From Bacilli bacterium (GTDB lineage: Bacteria; Bacillota_I; Bacilli_A; RF39; UBA660), in contig CAAGQJ010000031.1 of the NCBI GenBank assembly GCA_900772095.1, forward strand, positions 1 to 64,000: DNA of 64,000 nt. The letters are read 5' to 3'. The notes below the pieces were generated by a model. It was not told where the DNA came from and made no database searches. It saw only the letters and a program-made list of their open reading frames with translations. Positions 15,984-24,988 of the stretch are shown here, in pieces; position 1 is the first letter of the stretch, and each line of letters opens with the position of its first letter. The translations under genes were made by a program, and so were the position numbers.

Positions 15984-18815
15984 ATGAAAAAAAGATATAT
16001 ATATTCATTTTTAATACCTATTGCTATAGTTTTAATATCATTTTTAATATTAGGTATGTATCCATTTAAAGATAGGAGTATTATTTTAATTGATTCTAAT
16101 ACTCAGTATGTTGATTTTATTATATATTTTAGGAGTATTCTTTTGGGATTAAATAATTTTAAGTATACTTTTAGTAGTACTTTAGGACAAAATTTTATAC
16201 CACTTTTGGGTTATTATTTAATGAGTCCTTTGAATTTGTTATCTATATTTTTTAAACCTTCTAATATGAAGTTATTTATGACTATTATTATATTAATAAA
16301 AATAGGTTTATGTGGTTTAACTATGGAAGTATATTTAAGTAAAACATATAAAAAAGTAAATATTTTGTTTTCTATTTGTTATGCTTTAATGATGTATAAT
16401 ATAGTTTATATGTATCATTTGATGTGGTTGGATTCTATTATTTTGTTTCCGCTTGTGATACTTGGAATAGATAATATTTTTAATAAAAAAAGTCCATTGT
16501 TATATATTGTATCTTTATCTTTATCAATAATATTTAATTATTATATTGGATTTATAATATGTATATCTTCAGTAATTTATTTTGTATATAAGTATTTTTT
16601 AAATAGGAATAGTATTAATAAGTTTAAAGTATTTTTAGAGTATATGATATCTTCAGTTTTAGGTGGCATGATTTCTATGTTTATATTACTTCCTTCATTA
16701 CTTGGTTTGGAGGGAGGAAAGGCAACACTTTCATTATTTAATTTAACTTTTGATATAAATATATCGATATTTAAAGTTATTGCTAAAATGTTTACAGCAT
16801 CAACTGGGGCATATGAAACATGGCATGGAGGCCCAATGATAGGATGTTCTATGTTGGTATTGGTGTTAGTTATATTATATTTTTTAAATAATAAAGTAAA
16901 TAAAAAAGAAAAGTTGTTTGATGGGTTATTAGTTTTAGTATTTGTACTTTCTTTTGTATTTAAAGATTTTGATACTTTATTTCATGGTTTTAATACTCCA
17001 AATTGTTTTGATTTTAGGCATGCTTTTGTACTTGTTTTCTTTCTTATTAATATTGCTATAAAATCATATATAAATTTAGATAATAAGAATTATAAGAAGG
17101 GTTTATTTATTTTATTTATTGTTAGTTTATTAGTGTATTTATGTCATTTTAGGTTTAATGTTTCTACTTATAATTTGACTATTTTAATTAGTTTATTTCT
17201 TGGAGTAGTATATATTGTTTTATTATCGAAGAATAAAAAGTTTATATTTTATGTTTTACTTATAGATTTATTGTTAAATACTGTATCTGGTATTTTAACT
17301 GATACTATGGCAGATAAGCAGTTTAATTCTTCTTTTACAAAGTATGTAGAAGAAGTAAGTGAAGTAGTAAGTTCTATAGAGGATAATTCTTTTTATAGGA
17401 TGGAAAAAACTTTTGATAGGGAAACTAATAAGAGTTTTTTAGCTATTAATGATTCAATGATATTTAATTATAATGGTATAAGTCATTTTGATTCTACTAG
17501 TCATGAGGATGTAGAAGTATTAATGGAACAACTTGGTATGAGAAGGTTACTTACAAGGGCTTATTATAATGAAAAAGGTAGTACTTATTTTGTTGATGCA
17601 ATGCTTGGAATAAAATATGTTTTATCTAATGATATTTATAAAAATTATAAATTTATAAATAAAGTAAATGATATAAGCATATATGAAAATCCTTATTATT
17701 TACCGCTTAGTTATGTTATAAGTAGTGATGATATTGTATTAACTAAGAATCCTTTTGTTAATCAAAATAATATTGCTAAGAGTTTTACTTCTTTATCTTT
17801 AGATATATATAATAAAGCAAATTATAATTATGTTGATAATGAATATGTAGTTAATATAACTAGTACAGATGAATTATATTTTTATGCTGAACTTTATAAT
17901 AGTTTAGATACTAATTATGGTAATGCTAAAATATATGTTAATGATAATTATTTATGTGATTATTTTACTAAGTATGATAGTGGTGTTATATCTTTAGGTA
18001 AATATAATATAGGGGATATAGTTAGGATAAGAATAGATTTTGAAAATGAAATAGAGTATGGTGATATTGATATTTATTATGAAGATATGGATGTATTAGA
18101 AAAGCATCTTAGTATTTTAAGGGAAAGTGATTTGGAAGTAGTTAGAAAGAGTTCATCAAATATAGTTATTAAGGGTGATTTTAAGGATAATTCTAAAGTG
18201 TTTATTACAATTCCTTATGATAAGGGGTTTAGTGTTAAAGTAGATGGTAAGAGTGTTTCTTTTGATAATTCTATATCTTTGATGAGTGTTGATGTTCCTA
18301 GTGGTGAACACGTAATAGAGCTTGATTTTACTCCTAGGGGTTTGAAAATTGGTGTATATCTTAGTATTTTATCAGTAATATTTACTATTGTTTATTTAGT
18401 TTTAAGGGAAAAATTATGGAATTTGTATTTAAAGTATCAAGAGTTATGTAATTATTGTATAGTTGGAGCATTAACTACTTTAGTTAGTTTAGTATCATAT
18501 TTTATACTTTCGAGAATATTTGATATTAGTAATAATTTTTATTTTATATTATCTAATACGATTTCATGGATATTATCTGTGGCGTTTGCATATATTACAA
18601 ATAAAAAATATGTATTTAATTCTGATGCTAAGGGGATAAAAGAGGTTATTAAGTTTGTATCTTCTAGAATTGCTACATATTTAATAGATTTGTTTTTGAT
18701 GTTTATTTTTGTAAAGGTTATTTTAATTAATAATGATATTTCGAAATTAATTGTTCAAGTTGTAGTTTTTGTTTTAAATTATATATTTAGTAAATTACTT
18801 GTATTTAAAAAATAG
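15984..18815 (+). CDS. YfhO family glycosyltransferase fused to a GtrA/GtcA flippase domain
   Basis: 943 aa. Residues 1 to about 800 resemble YfhO: a GT-C membrane protein with many spans, an early DSNTQYVDF segment, a large extracytoplasmic region with beta-sheet character, and a final span near residues 790-805. From about residue 817 there is a complete GtrA domain of four spans (NYCIVGALTTLVS, AYITNKKYVFNS). In Bacillus/Listeria, CsbB loads sugar on undecaprenyl phosphate, GtcA flips it and YfhO transfers it to lipoteichoic acid. Here the last two steps appear joined in one chain, with a CsbB-like gene convergent next door. The role is inferred from that pathway. Confidence 0.8.
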   Translation: MKKRYIYSFLIPIAIVLISFLILGMYPFKDRSIILIDSNTQYVDFIIYFRSILLGLNNFKYTFSSTLGQNFIPLLGYYLMSPLNLLSIFFKPSNMKLFMTIIILIKIGLCGLTMEVYLSKTYKKVNILFSICYALMMYNIVYMYHLMWLDSIILFPLVILGIDNIFNKKSPLLYIVSLSLSIIFNYYIGFIICISSVIYFVYKYFLNRNSINKFKVFLEYMISSVLGGMISMFILLPSLLGLEGGKATLSLFNLTFDINISIFKVIAKMFTASTGAYETWHGGPMIGCSMLVLVLVILYFLNNKVNKKEKLFDGLLVLVFVLSFVFKDFDTLFHGFNTPNCFDFRHAFVLVFFLINIAIKSYINLDNKNYKKGLFILFIVSLLVYLCHFRFNVSTYNLTILISLFLGVVYIVLLSKNKKFIFYVLLIDLLLNTVSGILTDTMADKQFNSSFTKYVEEVSEVVSSIEDNSFYRMEKTFDRETNKSFLAINDSMIFNYNGISHFDSTSHEDVEVLMEQLGMRRLLTRAYYNEKGSTYFVDAMLGIKYVLSNDIYKNYKFINKVNDISIYENPYYLPLSYVISSDDIVLTKNPFVNQNNIAKSFTSLSLDIYNKANYNYVDNEYVVNITSTDELYFYAELYNSLDTNYGNAKIYVNDNYLCDYFTKYDSGVISLGKYNIGDIVRIRIDFENEIEYGDIDIYYEDMDVLEKHLSILRESDLEVVRKSSSNIVIKGDFKDNSKVFITIPYDKGFSVKVDGKSVSFDNSISLMSVDVPSGEHVIELDFTPRGLKIGVYLSILSVIFTIVYLVLREKLWNLYLKYQELCNYCIVGALTTLVSLVSYFILSRIFDISNNFYFILSNTISWILSVAFAYITNKKYVFNSDAKGIKEVIKFVSSRIATYLIDLFLMFIFVKVILINNDISKLIVQVVVFVLNYIFSKLLVFKK

Positions 18816-18832
18816 CTTGCGCTATTTTTTTT
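18807..18832. terminator. Bidirectional terminator between convergent genes
   Basis: AAAAAATAGC / GCTATTTTTT with loop TTGC, shared by the YfhO-GtrA gene (+) and the glycosyltransferase gene (-). Confidence 0.9.
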
Positions 18833-19757
18833 CTATATTTGTTTCTTTTATAATGTAAATTGGTCTTTTCTTTGTTTCTAAGTAGGCTTTTGCTAGATAT
18901 TCTCCCATAATGCCTAAACAAAATAATTGAACGCCACTTACAAAGAAGATAATGCATGCTAGGCTTGGCCAACCATTTACTGGGTCTCCGAAGCATAGTG
19001 TTTTGATTATAATTACTATTATCATTATAAAGGCAATTAAACAAAATATTATACCGATAAGTGCTGCGATAGTAAGTGGGGTAGTAGTGAATGAAACAAT
19101 TCCTTCAATTGCGTAAATAAATAGTTTCCAAAATGACCATTTTGTTGTTCCAGCGACACGATTTATGTTTTCATATTCTAACCATTTTGTTTTATAACCG
19201 ACAAAACTAAATAATCCTTTTGAATAACGATTATATTCTTTAAGTTCAAGTATTGAATTTACCATTTGTCTAGTCATTAATCTAAAATCTCTAGCGCCAT
19301 CAACCATTTCAACTTTTGACATTTTATTAATTATTTTATAAAACATTCTTGCAAAGAAACTTCTAATAGGGGGCTCTCCTTTGCGTGTTACTCTTCTAGT
19401 GCCGACGCAGTCAAAACCTTCTTCTTTAATTAATCTAATCATTTCAGGAATAAGAGCAGGTGGGTCTTGTAAATCAGCATCCATAATTGTAATATAATCA
19501 CCGCTTGATAGTTCAAGACCTGCTAGCATTGCAGATTCTTTTCCAAAGTTTCTAGATAAATTAATATATTTAATATTTTTATCTTTTTTACTTAAATCTT
19601 TTATAATTTCTATAGTTTTATCTTTTGAGCCATCGTTTACAAAAATGATTTCAAAATTATATTTCATTTCTTTAATAATTTTATTTATTTCATTATAGAA
19701 ATATGGTATTGCTTCTTCTTCATTATAACATGGTACAATAATACTTATTTTTTCCAT
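18822..19757 (-). CDS. GT2 polyprenyl-phosphate glycosyltransferase (CsbB/GtrB/DPMS-like)
   Basis: 311 aa. The GT-A domain starts with SIIVPCYNEEEAIP and contains the nucleotide/metal motif DADLQDPP near residue 100 and GARDFRLM near residue 160. Two C-terminal membrane spans (about 230-255 and 265-290) complete the DPM1-like architecture of enzymes that make undecaprenyl-phosphate sugars. GGAGGT precedes the ATG at 19757. It is convergent with the YfhO-GtrA gene, so the three known activities of a lipid-linked glycosylation route (charge, flip, transfer) lie side by side. The sugar is not predictable from sequence. Confidence 0.9.
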   Translation of the reverse strand: MEKISIIVPCYNEEEAIPYFYNEINKIIKEMKYNFEIIFVNDGSKDKTIEIIKDLSKKDKNIKYINLSRNFGKESAMLAGLELSSGDYITIMDADLQDPPALIPEMIRLIKEEGFDCVGTRRVTRKGEPPIRSFFARMFYKIINKMSKVEMVDGARDFRLMTRQMVNSILELKEYNRYSKGLFSFVGYKTKWLEYENINRVAGTTKWSFWKLFIYAIEGIVSFTTTPLTIAALIGIIFCLIAFIMIIVIIIKTLCFGDPVNGWPSLACIIFFVSGVQLFCLGIMGEYLAKAYLETKKRPIYIIKETNIEKK

Positions 19758-19812
19758 TTTTACCTCCATTAACTACCTATATTATATAGTTTATATAATT
19801 AAAATTCAAGTA

Positions 19813-20175
19813 CTATAAGCCTTCAATAATATCTAAAGTGTCTAGTTCAGGGTTTTTAATTCTGAAATATATTAAGCAAAATAATCCAATTACTACTAAA
19901 ATGCTTCCGATTAATCTAGTTTCATATATAGAGGTTTTGTGGTTTTGATATTCTTTATAGTTTAAATAAACAAAGTATATGTAAATAATTATTGTTATAG
20001 ACAAAGTAAAAATAACAATTTTATTAGCATTTTTTAAATTGTTTACGTTTTTAGTTAAAAGGTATTCTTTTTCTAATTCATCAGCATATAAGTTTATAAT
20101 ATTTATAATTATAAATATTGCAATTATTGTTTCATCAATTAATATACTGTTAAATCTTTCTTTGTTATTGTTCAT
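19813..20175 (-). CDS. Hypothetical membrane protein
   Basis: 120 aa with three hydrophobic segments (about residues 13-29, 52-70 and 87-105) separated by charged loops. It is not recognised as a known family. No clear ribosome binding site precedes the ATG, so the start, and to some degree the gene, are uncertain. It lies upstream of the glycosyltransferase on the same strand and diverges from nfeD. Confidence 0.5.
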   Translation of the reverse strand: MNNNKERFNSILIDETIIAIFIIINIINLYADELEKEYLLTKNVNNLKNANKIVIFTLSITIIIYIYFVYLNYKEYQNHKTSIYETRLIGSILVVIGLFCLIYFRIKNPELDTLDIIEGL

Positions 20176-20290
20176 ATTAAATTTTATGCCTTATATTTGA
20201 AAAATAATAAGTTAAAACTTTTATATTTTTCTTTTTTAATTTTTCTTGTATTTTGTCATATTATGTAGTATATTATGCGTAGGTGATTAG

Positions 20291-20716
20291 ATGATATATG
20301 ATTGGATATTTTTATGTATAATTTTAATAATAATTGAGTTTGTTACTGTTAATTTAGTTACTATTTGGTTTGCTATTGGTTCTCTTTTTGGAGCGTTTAC
20401 TAGTTTGTTTACTGATAATATTACTATTCAAATATGTGCATTTTTAGGAGTTAGTATATTAACTTTAATATTTACTAGACCACTTGCTAAAAAGTATTTA
20501 ATGCCTAAAATTACTAAAACAAATTATGACAAGGTGATTGGTATGATTGGAGTAGTAACTAAGGATATAAGTACTTTAGATTATGGAGAGGTAAAGGTTG
20601 ATGGTAAGTATTGGACTGCTGTTTCAGATACTGATATTAAGAAAGGTAGTAAAGTAGAAATACTTTCTATAGATGGTGTAAAATTAGTTGTAAAAATGAG
20701 AAAGGAGAATGACTAA
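20291..20716 (+). CDS. NfeD-like membrane protein
   Basis: 141 aa. Two or three N-terminal membrane spans (residues 3-65) are followed by a short soluble OB-fold domain (about 80-138, with GMIGVVTKDISTLDYGEVKV), the layout of NfeD C-terminal proteins. NfeD proteins are almost always encoded beside an SPFH/stomatin partner and help organise membrane microdomains. Here the SPFH gene follows with a one-base TAATG overlap. GGTGAT precedes the ATG. Confidence 0.85.
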   Translation: MIYDWIFLCIILIIIEFVTVNLVTIWFAIGSLFGAFTSLFTDNITIQICAFLGVSILTLIFTRPLAKKYLMPKITKTNYDKVIGMIGVVTKDISTLDYGEVKVDGKYWTAVSDTDIKKGSKVEILSIDGVKLVVKMRKEND

Positions 20717-21594
20717 TGTTATATTTATTAATTGTAATTGTAATTATTGCAATAACTGGTATTAAAATAATACCTCAATCAAAGGCTTATGTAATTGAAA
20801 GACTTGGTGCGTATAATAAGACGCTTCATACTGGATTAAATTATGTAATTCCAATTATTGAGAGAATATCGAATAAGGTAAGTTTGAAGGAAATTGTTAA
20901 GGATTTTGACCCACAACCAGTAATTACTAAGGATAATGTTACTATGCAAATTGATACAGTAGTATATTTTCAAATAACAGACCCAAAGTTATATACATAT
21001 GGGGTTGAAAATCCAATAAGTGCGATTGAAAATTTAACTGCGACAACTTTACGTAATATTATCGGGGAACTTGAACTTGATGAAACACTTACTTCTCGTG
21101 ATATTATTAATTCTAAGATGCGTTTAATTCTTGATGAAGCCACAGATCCATGGGGAATAAAGGTTACTCGTGTTGAAGTAAAAAATATTTTGCCTCCAAA
21201 AGATATTCAAGAAGCAATGGAAAAACAAATGCGTGCAGAGCGTGAGAGAAGAGAAGCAATTTTACGTGCTGAAGGTGAAAAGAAAGCTGCGATTTTAACT
21301 GCTGAGGGTGAAAAAGAAAGTATGATACTTCGTGCTGAAGCTAGAAAAGAGGCTCAGGTTAAAGAGGCAGAAGGTGAGGCAGAAGCAATAATCAAATTAA
21401 AAGAGGCAGAAGCTCAAGGATTAAAATTGATAAAAGAAGTTAAAGCGGATGAAGCGGTTTTAAGATTAAAAAGTTATGAAGCTTTTATTAAAGTTGCAGA
21501 TGGACAATCTACTAAAATAATTGTTCCATCAGAGTTACAAAATTTAGCAACTTTTGCTACTACAGTAAATGAATTAACTAAGAAAGATAAATAA
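20716..21594 (+). CDS. SPFH/Band 7 (stomatin/QmcA-like) membrane protein
   Basis: 292 aa. One N-terminal membrane anchor (residues 2-18) precedes a Band 7 domain (PQSKAYVIERLGAYNKTL, VTMQIDTVVYFQITDP, NLTATTLRN) and a long alanine/glutamate-rich coiled coil (about residues 170-245). Stomatins oligomerise at the membrane and work with NfeD partners and sometimes proteases. GGAG precedes the start, and the gene is followed by a terminator. Confidence 0.92.
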   Translation: MLYLLIVIVIIAITGIKIIPQSKAYVIERLGAYNKTLHTGLNYVIPIIERISNKVSLKEIVKDFDPQPVITKDNVTMQIDTVVYFQITDPKLYTYGVENPISAIENLTATTLRNIIGELELDETLTSRDIINSKMRLILDEATDPWGIKVTRVEVKNILPPKDIQEAMEKQMRAERERREAILRAEGEKKAAILTAEGEKESMILRAEARKEAQVKEAEGEAEAIIKLKEAEAQGLKLIKEVKADEAVLRLKSYEAFIKVADGQSTKIIVPSELQNLATFATTVNELTKKDK

Positions 21595-21611
21595 GATTAT
21601 AATGATGATAT

Positions 21612-21648
21612 AAACCTCGTTTTTTGGGTAAAAATGCGAGGTTTTTGT
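21612..21648 (+). terminator. Terminator of the nfeD-SPFH operon
   Basis: Stem AAACCTCG / CGAGGTTT with a 17-base loop, followed by T residues. Confidence 0.75.
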
Positions 21649-21695
21649 GTGAATAAAATGGAAAAAGTTACATAAAATAAAAATGTAGAAAAAAA

Positions 21696-21722
21696 TTAGC
21701 ACTTTCTATTGACAAGTGCTAA
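21696..21722 (+). promoter_or_regulatory. CIRCE operator (HrcA site), variant
   Basis: A 9-9-9 inverted repeat, TTAGCACTT - 9 bases - AAGTGCTAA, matches the CIRCE operator (consensus TTAGCACTC-N9-GAGTGCTAA) except for one compensated base pair at the inner end. It overlaps the -35 of the hsp20 promoter, where HrcA would block transcription at normal temperature. hrcA itself is not in the window. Confidence 0.9.
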
Positions 21723-21736
21723 AATAGTGGTATAAT
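21709..21736 (+). promoter_or_regulatory. hsp20 promoter
   Basis: TTGACA (21709-21714), 16-base spacer, TATAAT (21731-21736): both boxes are perfect matches. The -35 lies in the CIRCE spacer and its right arm. Confidence 0.9.
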
Positions 21737-21760
21737 TATAATTGTTAGGAGGAATGAATT

Positions 21761-22147
21761 ATGAATTTAATACCTAGTAGAAAATTCTTTTTAGATGATT
21801 TCTTTGATGATTTGGAACCAGTAAGAAATAACATGAAATGTGATATTTATGAAAAGGATGACAAATACTTTATTGAAATGGATATTCCTGGATTTGATAA
21901 AAAGGATATTAACATCAATCTTGATAATGGATATTTAACAGTATCTGCTTCTCATGAAGAAAGTATTGATGATGAAGGAAAGAATTATATAAGAAAAGAA
22001 AGAAGTTCTTATAAAAATTCTCGTGAATTCTATCTTGGTGATGTAGATGAACAAAATATTGAGGCAGAATTTAATAATGGTATTTTAAAAATTGTTGTTC
22101 CAAAAAAAGAAGAAATTGATACTAAAAAGAAAATAGAAATTAAATAA
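21761..22147 (+). CDS. Small heat shock protein, Hsp20/alpha-crystallin family
   Basis: 128 aa. The alpha-crystallin domain spans about residues 24-120 (FIEMDIPGFDKKDI, then NNGILKIVVPKK), and the C-terminal IEI matches the I-x-I motif used for oligomer assembly. Hsp20 is an ATP-independent holdase that binds unfolding proteins under stress. A strong AGGAGG site, a consensus promoter and the CIRCE operator show HrcA-type heat regulation; CIRCE more often controls groESL and dnaK, so its use here is notable. It is monocistronic. Confidence 0.95.
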   Translation: MNLIPSRKFFLDDFFDDLEPVRNNMKCDIYEKDDKYFIEMDIPGFDKKDININLDNGYLTVSASHEESIDDEGKNYIRKERSSYKNSREFYLGDVDEQNIEAEFNNGILKIVVPKKEEIDTKKKIEIK

Positions 22148-22148
22148 G

Positions 22149-22176
22149 AAGGTAGGAAAAAATTCCTACTTTTTTT
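22149..22176 (+). terminator. hsp20 terminator
   Basis: Stem GTAGGAA / TTCCTAC with an AAAA loop and a run of seven T directly after the stop codon. Confidence 0.9.
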
Positions 22177-22304
22177 ATGAAAATAACTATGCAAAATATC
22201 TAATTTATAGTACAATTATTAGTATAGTATTTTAAAAAATAAATAAAAAGTATTTAATAATTATAAAGAATGTGTTAGAATAACTATTGCTTAGGAGAAG
22301 TATT

Positions 22305-22997
22305 ATGGAAGAGTTTATAAATAGTTTTGGACGCAACAACTTAATTATTGTTGTCGCAGTAATTTTTGCAATTGTTTTATCACTTGTAGTGATAGTTTTA
22401 ATAGAAAAAATAAAGACAAGGAAAAGTGAAGTAATAGAGTATTATGAAGAGGAAGAACCTAAAAAAGAAAATATAGTGTATGCAACTTCTCAGACAAAGG
22501 AAGATGCTAAAAAGACGCTTGAGGATATTACTAAAAAGTTGGTAGAGCAAGAAGAAAATCCTAATTTAATAGGAAAAACAACTTTTGAAATAGAACAAGA
22601 GGAGCGTTCTGTTATAAGCTATGACGAACTTTTAAAAGCAAGTCATGATATAGATGAAACAAATGATGCGTTATTAAAAGATGAAGGAACAGAACCAATT
22701 ACTATTGAAGAGTTATATAAAAAGCATTTGGAAGAAACAGAAAAGGAAACTTTGGATAATCCTATTTTTGTATCAGAAGTAAAGGAACTACCGAAAGAGG
22801 CAACTGTTTCTGAACCAAAGAAATTTAAAAATTCAGAAATTATTTCTCCAGTATTTGGTATCTATAATGCTAAAAAGAGTAAACAAAATGAGGAATATTT
22901 AGAAAAAACAATGGATTTAGAAGACTTGGAAATGGAGATTAAGAAGACAGAAGAGTTTTTAAATGAGTTAAAGGATTTAAAAAATAAGTTAAATTAG
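22305..22997 (+). CDS. Bitopic membrane protein with acidic coiled-coil tail, unknown function
   Basis: 230 aa. One membrane span (about residues 17-40) follows a short N-terminal segment. The rest is a cytoplasm-type acidic region rich in Glu and Lys, with a predicted coiled coil at the C-terminus (LEDLEMEIKKTEEFLNELKD). A short uncharged motif, NSEIISPVFGIYN, stands out in the middle of the charged tail and may be a protein-binding motif. The plan (N-terminal anchor, charged linker, coiled coil) resembles membrane-tethered cell-shape or division accessory proteins, but I recognise no family. AGGAGAAG precedes the ATG. Confidence 0.7.
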   Translation: MEEFINSFGRNNLIIVVAVIFAIVLSLVVIVLIEKIKTRKSEVIEYYEEEEPKKENIVYATSQTKEDAKKTLEDITKKLVEQEENPNLIGKTTFEIEQEERSVISYDELLKASHDIDETNDALLKDEGTEPITIEELYKKHLEETEKETLDNPIFVSEVKELPKEATVSEPKKFKNSEIISPVFGIYNAKKSKQNEEYLEKTMDLEDLEMEIKKTEEFLNELKDLKNKLN

Positions 22998-23000
22998 TAG

Positions 23001-23027
23001 AAGGTACTCTTGAAAGGAGTATTTTTT
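23001..23027 (+). terminator. Terminator after the coiled-coil protein gene
   Basis: Stem GTACTC / GAGTAT (one G-U pair) with loop TTGAAAG and a T run. Confidence 0.75.
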
Positions 23028-23105
23028 GTTTTAATGATGACGCTAGATGAGTCTTTATTTTTTAGGTAGTTTATGTTAAAATAAGTGATAAGAAAGAGGT
23101 AGTTT

Positions 23106-24359
23106 ATGAAAGTAGGAATATATACATTAGGTTGTAAAGTAAATACATATGAAAGTGAATATATAATGGGTCTTTTTAAGGAAAAGGGTTATATTATATG
23201 TGACCCAGAGGAAGATTGTGATGTTTATGTAATTAATACTTGTACTGTGACTAATAATAGTGATAAGAAGGATAAGAAAATAATTAATCATGTAAAGAAT
23301 AGGAATAAGGATGCTATTATAGTGGTATGTGGATGTTTTGTAGAAAGTAATAAAGATTATAATTTTGATGGGGTTGATATAGTAATTGGTAATTATAATA
23401 AGAGTAAAATTGTAGATTTAGTAGAAGAATATAGATTAAATAAGAATAAAATATTTTTAAGAGAAAATATGATGAGTGTTCCATTTGAGGATATGATGAT
23501 AACTTCATTTCCTAATAGGACACGTGCTTTTGTAAAAATTCAAGATGGTTGTGAAAATTATTGTAGTTATTGTGTTATTCCTTTTGTTAGAGGTAGATGT
23601 CGTTCTAAAGAGATGTCTAAGGTTTTAGAAGAAATAAAACATTTAACAGATAATGGTTATAAAGAAATAGTATTAACGGGTATTCATACTGGTAGTTATG
23701 GGGTGGATTTAGGAATAAAGTTTTCGCATTTACTTAAAGAAATACTAAAGAATAAAGATTTAAAGCATTTAAGAATATCTTCTATTGAGATAACTGAACT
23801 TGATGATGACTTTTTTAAATTATTAGAAAATGATGTATTGTGTAATCATTTACATATACCTTTACAAAGTGGTAGTAAGAATATATTAAAAGCTATGAAT
23901 AGAAAGTATACAAAAGAAGAGTTTTTACAAATGGTAAATAAAATAAGAAGTATTAGACCTGATATATCTCTTACTACTGATTTAATTGTTGGTTTTCCGG
24001 GGGAAACTGATGATGATTTTAAGGAAACAATGGAATTCTTAAGGGTTTTAAATTTTTCTAAAATTCATGTATTTCCATATTCTAAACGAAATGGTACTAA
24101 AGCTGCAAGAATGGATAATCAAATAGATGATGCTACAAAAAAGGAAAGAGTAAAACAAGTATTAGAGTTAAGTTCTATAGGAGAGAAAGAGTATTTTAAT
24201 AAATTTATTGATAAGGATGTAGAAGTATTAATTGAAAAGTATGAAGATGGTTATTCTTATGGACATACATCAAATTATCTTTATTTAAAAATAAATGAAA
24301 AACTAGAACATAATAAGACTTATATTGTAAAAGTAAAGCAAGAAATGTTTACAAAATGA
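23106..24359 (+). CDS. mtaB: tRNA t6A37 methylthiotransferase MtaB
   Basis: 417 aa radical SAM enzyme, which turns t6A37 of tRNA into ms2t6A. The N-terminal UPF0004 domain begins with TLGCKVNTYE, the wording typical of MtaB rather than MiaB or RimO, with further cluster ligands in NTCTVTN and CGCF. The radical SAM motif CENYCSYC is near residue 147. The C-terminal TRAM part is short. The substrate t6A is also the target of TcdA at 58.9 kb. AGAGGTAG precedes the ATG. Confidence 0.93.
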   Translation: MKVGIYTLGCKVNTYESEYIMGLFKEKGYIICDPEEDCDVYVINTCTVTNNSDKKDKKIINHVKNRNKDAIIVVCGCFVESNKDYNFDGVDIVIGNYNKSKIVDLVEEYRLNKNKIFLRENMMSVPFEDMMITSFPNRTRAFVKIQDGCENYCSYCVIPFVRGRCRSKEMSKVLEEIKHLTDNGYKEIVLTGIHTGSYGVDLGIKFSHLLKEILKNKDLKHLRISSIEITELDDDFFKLLENDVLCNHLHIPLQSGSKNILKAMNRKYTKEEFLQMVNKIRSIRPDISLTTDLIVGFPGETDDDFKETMEFLRVLNFSKIHVFPYSKRNGTKAARMDNQIDDATKKERVKQVLELSSIGEKEYFNKFIDKDVEVLIEKYEDGYSYGHTSNYLYLKINEKLEHNKTYIVKVKQEMFTK

Positions 24360-24394
24360 TTTATATTTGATATATTTATAGTAGAGGTGGGGAA

Positions 24395-24988
24395 ATGAAA
24401 TTTAGTGAAAAACTTAACGATTTATTTAATCGTCTTACTACAAGTTATGATGGTCCTTCTAAGGAAGCTGAAGAATTTGAGAGAATGGTTAGTGAAAAAG
24501 TAAAAGATGAGAGAAAAGATATAATTGATGAGGAGTATTTAAATAAATTAGTCAATTATATTGCAACTAATGAGCCTAATTATCTTATAGTTAAAGAGCA
24601 AGAAGAAGTATCTGTACCAATTCCTTCAAATAATGATTATGCTAGTTCAAAAGATTATGAACGTGCTAAGAAAATAAGAAAGTTTATTGTGTCTGTAGCG
24701 TCTTTTATTGCAATTTCTTATGCTATTTTTATGATTTCTTCTAAAAGGAATACTAAAGAAGATGGTAGTGAGAAACCAAGTATTAATTCTTATGAGACTG
24801 TAAGTGATGAGGAAACAAAGGAAAAGCGTTCAATAAGTGGTGAACAATTATATAAGATATTTATACAATATGCTAAAGATAATGATTTAGCAATAACTCG
24901 TGAAAATTACGTAGATTTTTTAGAAGCATTTGAAGATTATTTTGTAAATGGTGGTACTTATCCATCTAGAGGAGATACAAGACCATGA
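24395..24988 (+). CDS. Hypothetical membrane protein, first large member of a duplicated gene pair
   Basis: 197 aa, unknown family. A charged N-terminal region (residues 1-95) leads to a single membrane span (about 97-116) and a C-terminal segment with EQLYKIFIQYAKDNDLAIT near residue 150. The last 40 residues resemble the C-terminus of the 362-aa protein at 25211 (EEVYQKFEDYARENNLIM). Each of the two is followed by a nearly identical 77-aa gene. AGAGGTGGGG precedes the ATG, and the stop overlaps the next gene by 4 bases. Confidence 0.7.
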   Translation: MKFSEKLNDLFNRLTTSYDGPSKEAEEFERMVSEKVKDERKDIIDEEYLNKLVNYIATNEPNYLIVKEQEEVSVPIPSNNDYASSKDYERAKKIRKFIVSVASFIAISYAIFMISSKRNTKEDGSEKPSINSYETVSDEETKEKRSISGEQLYKIFIQYAKDNDLAITRENYVDFLEAFEDYFVNGGTYPSRGDTRP

